From the NCBI RefSeq assembly GCF_902859895.1, contig NZ_CADIKM010000009.1, forward strand, positions 62,001 through 126,000: a stretch of 64,000 nt of DNA, written 5' to 3'. Below, piece after piece: positions 62,234 through 64,000 of this stretch (the stretch's first letter is position 1; each line of letters begins with the position of its first letter). The notes under the pieces are model-generated. The model was not told the origin of the DNA. It searched no databases and saw only the letters and a list, made by a program, of their open reading frames with translations. A program made the position numbers and the translations under genes. The DNA is from Pararobbsia alpina. GTDB taxonomy: Bacteria > Pseudomonadota > Gammaproteobacteria > Burkholderiales > Burkholderiaceae.

Positions 62234-63151
62234 TTACGACGCCGCCTTTGCCCATCGGCCGCCCGGCTCAGCCGTGCTTTCCTCAAGCGCCAGCGTGATG
62301 AATGCCCGTGCTGCCGCGCTTCGATATGCGCCTTGGCGCAGTAGCAACGCAGCGGTTCGCTGCGGCAGCGCCGGCTCCAGGTCCACCAGACACAGTTGTC
62401 TGTGCTCACGCGCAATGGCGGCCGGGAGCAGCGTTGCGAGCGCGCTGCGCTGCACGATCTCGATGACCGCGCTGATCGAATTGACCTCCATCGCAATGCG
62501 CGGAGCGACGCCATGCTGTCTGCAATATCGATCGATGTAGCGGCGCGTTGCAAACTCTTCGTTGAGCAGCACGAGCGCTTCGCGCTCGAACTCCTGAAGC
62601 GTCAGCGGGCCGCGCTTCTTCTTTGCGTACGGGTGAGACTTGCCAACCACCATCGCCAGGGCTTCGACGAACAGCACCTGGGTTTCGATCTCGGGGAATT
62701 GTGTATCGCTGAACGCGATGCCGACATCGAGCGCATCTTCATTCAACAACGCCTCCATCCGCTCTTGCGGCATTTCGCGGATGTTCAGCGTGATGTTCGG
62801 ATAGCGGCGGTTGTACTTCTCCAGCAGTGGACCGATCAGGTAAGCGGTAAATGTGGGGGTCATCGCAAGCCGCAGCGAGCCGCGGCTCAATTCCTGCACG
62901 TCGTGGATCGCCCGGCTACCCGCCTCCAAATCCTGCAACGCACGCTGCGCGTAGTGCATATAGGCCGCGCCGGCGTCGGTCAGCTGGATCGTGCGGCCTG
63001 ACCGGTCGAGCAATTGCACACGCAGGGAATCCTCGAGCTGCCTGATCTGCTGCGACAGCGTTGGCTGCGACACATGTAGCGCCTCGGCCGCACGCGTGAA
63101 ATTACGGTGTTCCGCGACCGCCAGAAAGTAACGGATATGCCTCAGCAACAT
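62234..63151 (-). CDS. cynR: LysR-family regulator of the cyanate operon, CynR
   Basis: 305 residues from MLLRHIRYFLAVAEHRN. Winged helix with FTRAAEALHVSQPTLSQQIR and a C-terminal effector domain that should bind cyanate. The identification as CynR rests on the divergent carbonic anhydrase and cyanase genes, a conserved arrangement, and on the N-terminus. In-frame codons up to 63250 would cover the promoter and are rejected. Confidence 0.92.
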   Translation of the reverse strand: MLLRHIRYFLAVAEHRNFTRAAEALHVSQPTLSQQIRQLEDSLRVQLLDRSGRTIQLTDAGAAYMHYAQRALQDLEAGSRAIHDVQELSRGSLRLAMTPTFTAYLIGPLLEKYNRRYPNITLNIREMPQERMEALLNEDALDVGIAFSDTQFPEIETQVLFVEALAMVVGKSHPYAKKKRGPLTLQEFEREALVLLNEEFATRRYIDRYCRQHGVAPRIAMEVNSISAVIEIVQRSALATLLPAAIAREHRQLCLVDLEPALPQRTAALLLRQGAYRSAAARAFITLALEESTAEPGGRWAKAAS

Positions 63152-63273
63152 GGGTGCCTCCAAACTATTGGTGTTTCCTATAATGGCAATCATAAACCGG
63201 TCTTGGACGCTATGGTTCGGCCGGCGCATTCTTCGTCCATCGGTTCTCAACCAACACCCAGATGGAGCGAAAC
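63152..63273. promoter_or_regulatory. Divergent cynR / cynTS promoter region
   Basis: 122 bases. A perfect TATAAT at 63179-63184 faces cynT, with no recognisable -35 box, as expected for an activator-dependent promoter. Around it ATTGG...GGCAAT (about 63167-63190) forms a partial dyad that could be the CynR site. Assignment is inference. Confidence 0.5.
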
Positions 63274-63933
63274 ATGCAAGAAATCATCAACGGCTTCCTG
63301 AAGTTCCAGCGCGACGCGTTTCCGCAGCGCTCCGAGCTTTTCAAGCAACTGGCCACGAGCCAGCACCCGCGGACTTTGTTCATCTCGTGCTCGGATAGCC
63401 GGCTCGTTCCGGAACTTGTCACGCAGCGCGAGCCGGGCGACCTGTTCGTGATCCGCAACGCCGGCAACATCGTGCCGTCGTACGGCCCAGAACCGGGCGG
63501 CGTGACTGCCACGGTCGAATACGCGGTCGCCGCACTCGGCGTCACCGACGTGGTGATCTGCGGTCACTCCGATTGCGGCGCGATGACAGCCATCGCCACC
63601 TGCAAGTGCATGGACCACATGCCGGCCGTACGCAATTGGCTGCATTACGCGGATTCCGCGAAGGTCGTCAATGAGGCGCGTGAGCACAAGAGCGAACATG
63701 ACCGGGTCGACTCGATGGTCCGCGAAAACGTGATCGCCCAGCTCGCGAACATCAAGACTCATCCTTCTGTACGGCTCGCACTCGAACAAGGACATCTGGC
63801 TCTGCACGGCTGGGTGTACGACATCGAAACCGGCTCGATCGACACGCTCGATGGCACAACGAACCGCTTCGTTTCTCTTGCAGAACATCCGCGCGCTTGC
63901 GCAACCCCAGCACGACTGAACCTCGCTGCCTGA
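63274..63933 (+). CDS. cynT: Beta-class carbonic anhydrase of the cyanate operon
   Basis: 219 residues from [18 protein letters not shown], with GGAGCG upstream. Zinc ligands are visible: Cys and the Asp/Arg dyad in [11 protein letters not shown], then His and Cys in [10 protein letters not shown]. It converts CO2 and bicarbonate, supplying bicarbonate to cyanase and preventing its loss during cyanate breakdown. It is followed by cynS and divergent from cynR. Confidence 0.95.
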   Translation: MQEIINGFLKFQRDAFPQRSELFKQLATSQHPRTLFISCSDSRLVPELVTQREPGDLFVIRNAGNIVPSYGPEPGGVTATVEYAVAALGVTDVVICGHSDCGAMTAIATCKCMDHMPAVRNWLHYADSAKVVNEAREHKSEHDRVDSMVRENVIAQLANIKTHPSVRLALEQGHLALHGWVYDIETGSIDTLDGTTNRFVSLAEHPRACATPARLNLAA

Positions 63934-63974
63934 CCCCCCTGCTGTCAACTTTTCATATCTCAAGGAGCATCATC

Positions 63975-64000
63975 ATGACGCAAACACAATATAGCCAGGC
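63975..64000 (+). CDS. cynS: Cyanate hydratase (cyanase) start, cut by window end
   Basis: Only the first eight codons are in the window (MTQTQYSQ). The good ribosome-binding site AAGGAG at 63962-63967, the position 41 bases after cynT and the beginning MTQTQYSQ are consistent with cyanase, which turns cyanate and bicarbonate into ammonia and CO2. The identification rests mainly on the operon context. Confidence 0.75.

Noticed and set aside
1-64000. CRISPR array, tRNA, rRNA, integrase or attachment site
   Set aside because: No regular repeat-spacer pattern, no tRNA-like cloverleaf and no integrase motif noticed on either strand. The only short tandem repeats are the two duplications reported.

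Overview
The window is GC-rich DNA from a beta-proteobacterium, most likely Burkholderiaceae of the Paraburkholderia/Caballeronia type. That call rests on gene content and style: a cynR-cynT-cynS locus, SoxR beside an FMN reductase, DUF3563, DUF4126 and DUF417 proteins, many SDRs and cupins, and a Burkholderia-type porin remnant. It is inference, since no marker gene (rRNA, tRNA, housekeeping) is present. The region looks like accessory chromosome or megaplasmid: short metabolic cassettes, many divergent regulator/target pairs, and several decayed genes.

Layout. 0-3.2 kb: a sugar-type ABC importer (ATPase cut by the window edge, two permeases). 3.2-8.6 kb: a membrane diguanylate cyclase, a lipoprotein, a porin remnant, a cyclic-nucleotide-binding thioredoxin-reductase-like flavoprotein, and an isochorismatase-like hydrolase. 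8.9-17.3 kb: an exported epoxide hydrolase, then a polyol/sugar catabolic block (two SDRs, an NCS1 transporter, a LysR regulator divergent from a DapA-family lyase/dehydratase, an aldo-keto reductase and a sugar mutarotase) resembling part of an oxidative L-fucose/L-rhamnose route. 17.5-23.5 kb: arylamine N-acetyltransferase, DUF4126 protein, two SDRs around a frameshifted aromatic-acid MFS transporter, and a MetX-like hydrolase.

23.8-31.0 kb: the shell of a non-ribosomal peptide locus. A phosphopantetheinyl transferase, an MbtH protein and a cyclic-peptide exporter are intact, but the synthetase is reduced to the tail of one adenylation domain, one carrier domain and two tandem thioesterases. 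An IS66 transposase fragment lies beside it. 31-40 kb holds small metabolic and stress genes. 40.0-47.3 kb carries a DUF2760-Hsp70-Hsp70 operon facing an FtsH-like membrane AAA protease, an uncharacterised chaperone-type locus. 47.8-50.5 kb has a GltS-type symporter translationally coupled to a TAXI-type binding lipoprotein, without the usual TRAP membrane subunits. 54-58 kb is a sigma-54 module: a PAS-AAA-Fis activator, a CoA-transferase and an alpha/beta hydrolase, with a textbook sigma-54 promoter in front of the last two. 58.3-60.8 kb is an Rcl-like module (DUF417 protein, AhpD-like protein, AraC regulator) whose divergent promoter has been tandemly duplicated. 60.9-62.1 kb is soxR with a divergent SoxR-box promoter, and 62.2-64 kb is the cyanate locus, ending inside cynS.

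The most promising leads for an undescribed system are the GltS/TAXI-lipoprotein pair and the DUF2760/dual-Hsp70 operon. The duplicated regulatory region and the gutted NRPS locus are the clearest evolutionary oddities. All functional calls come from reading motifs and context; no database search was run.
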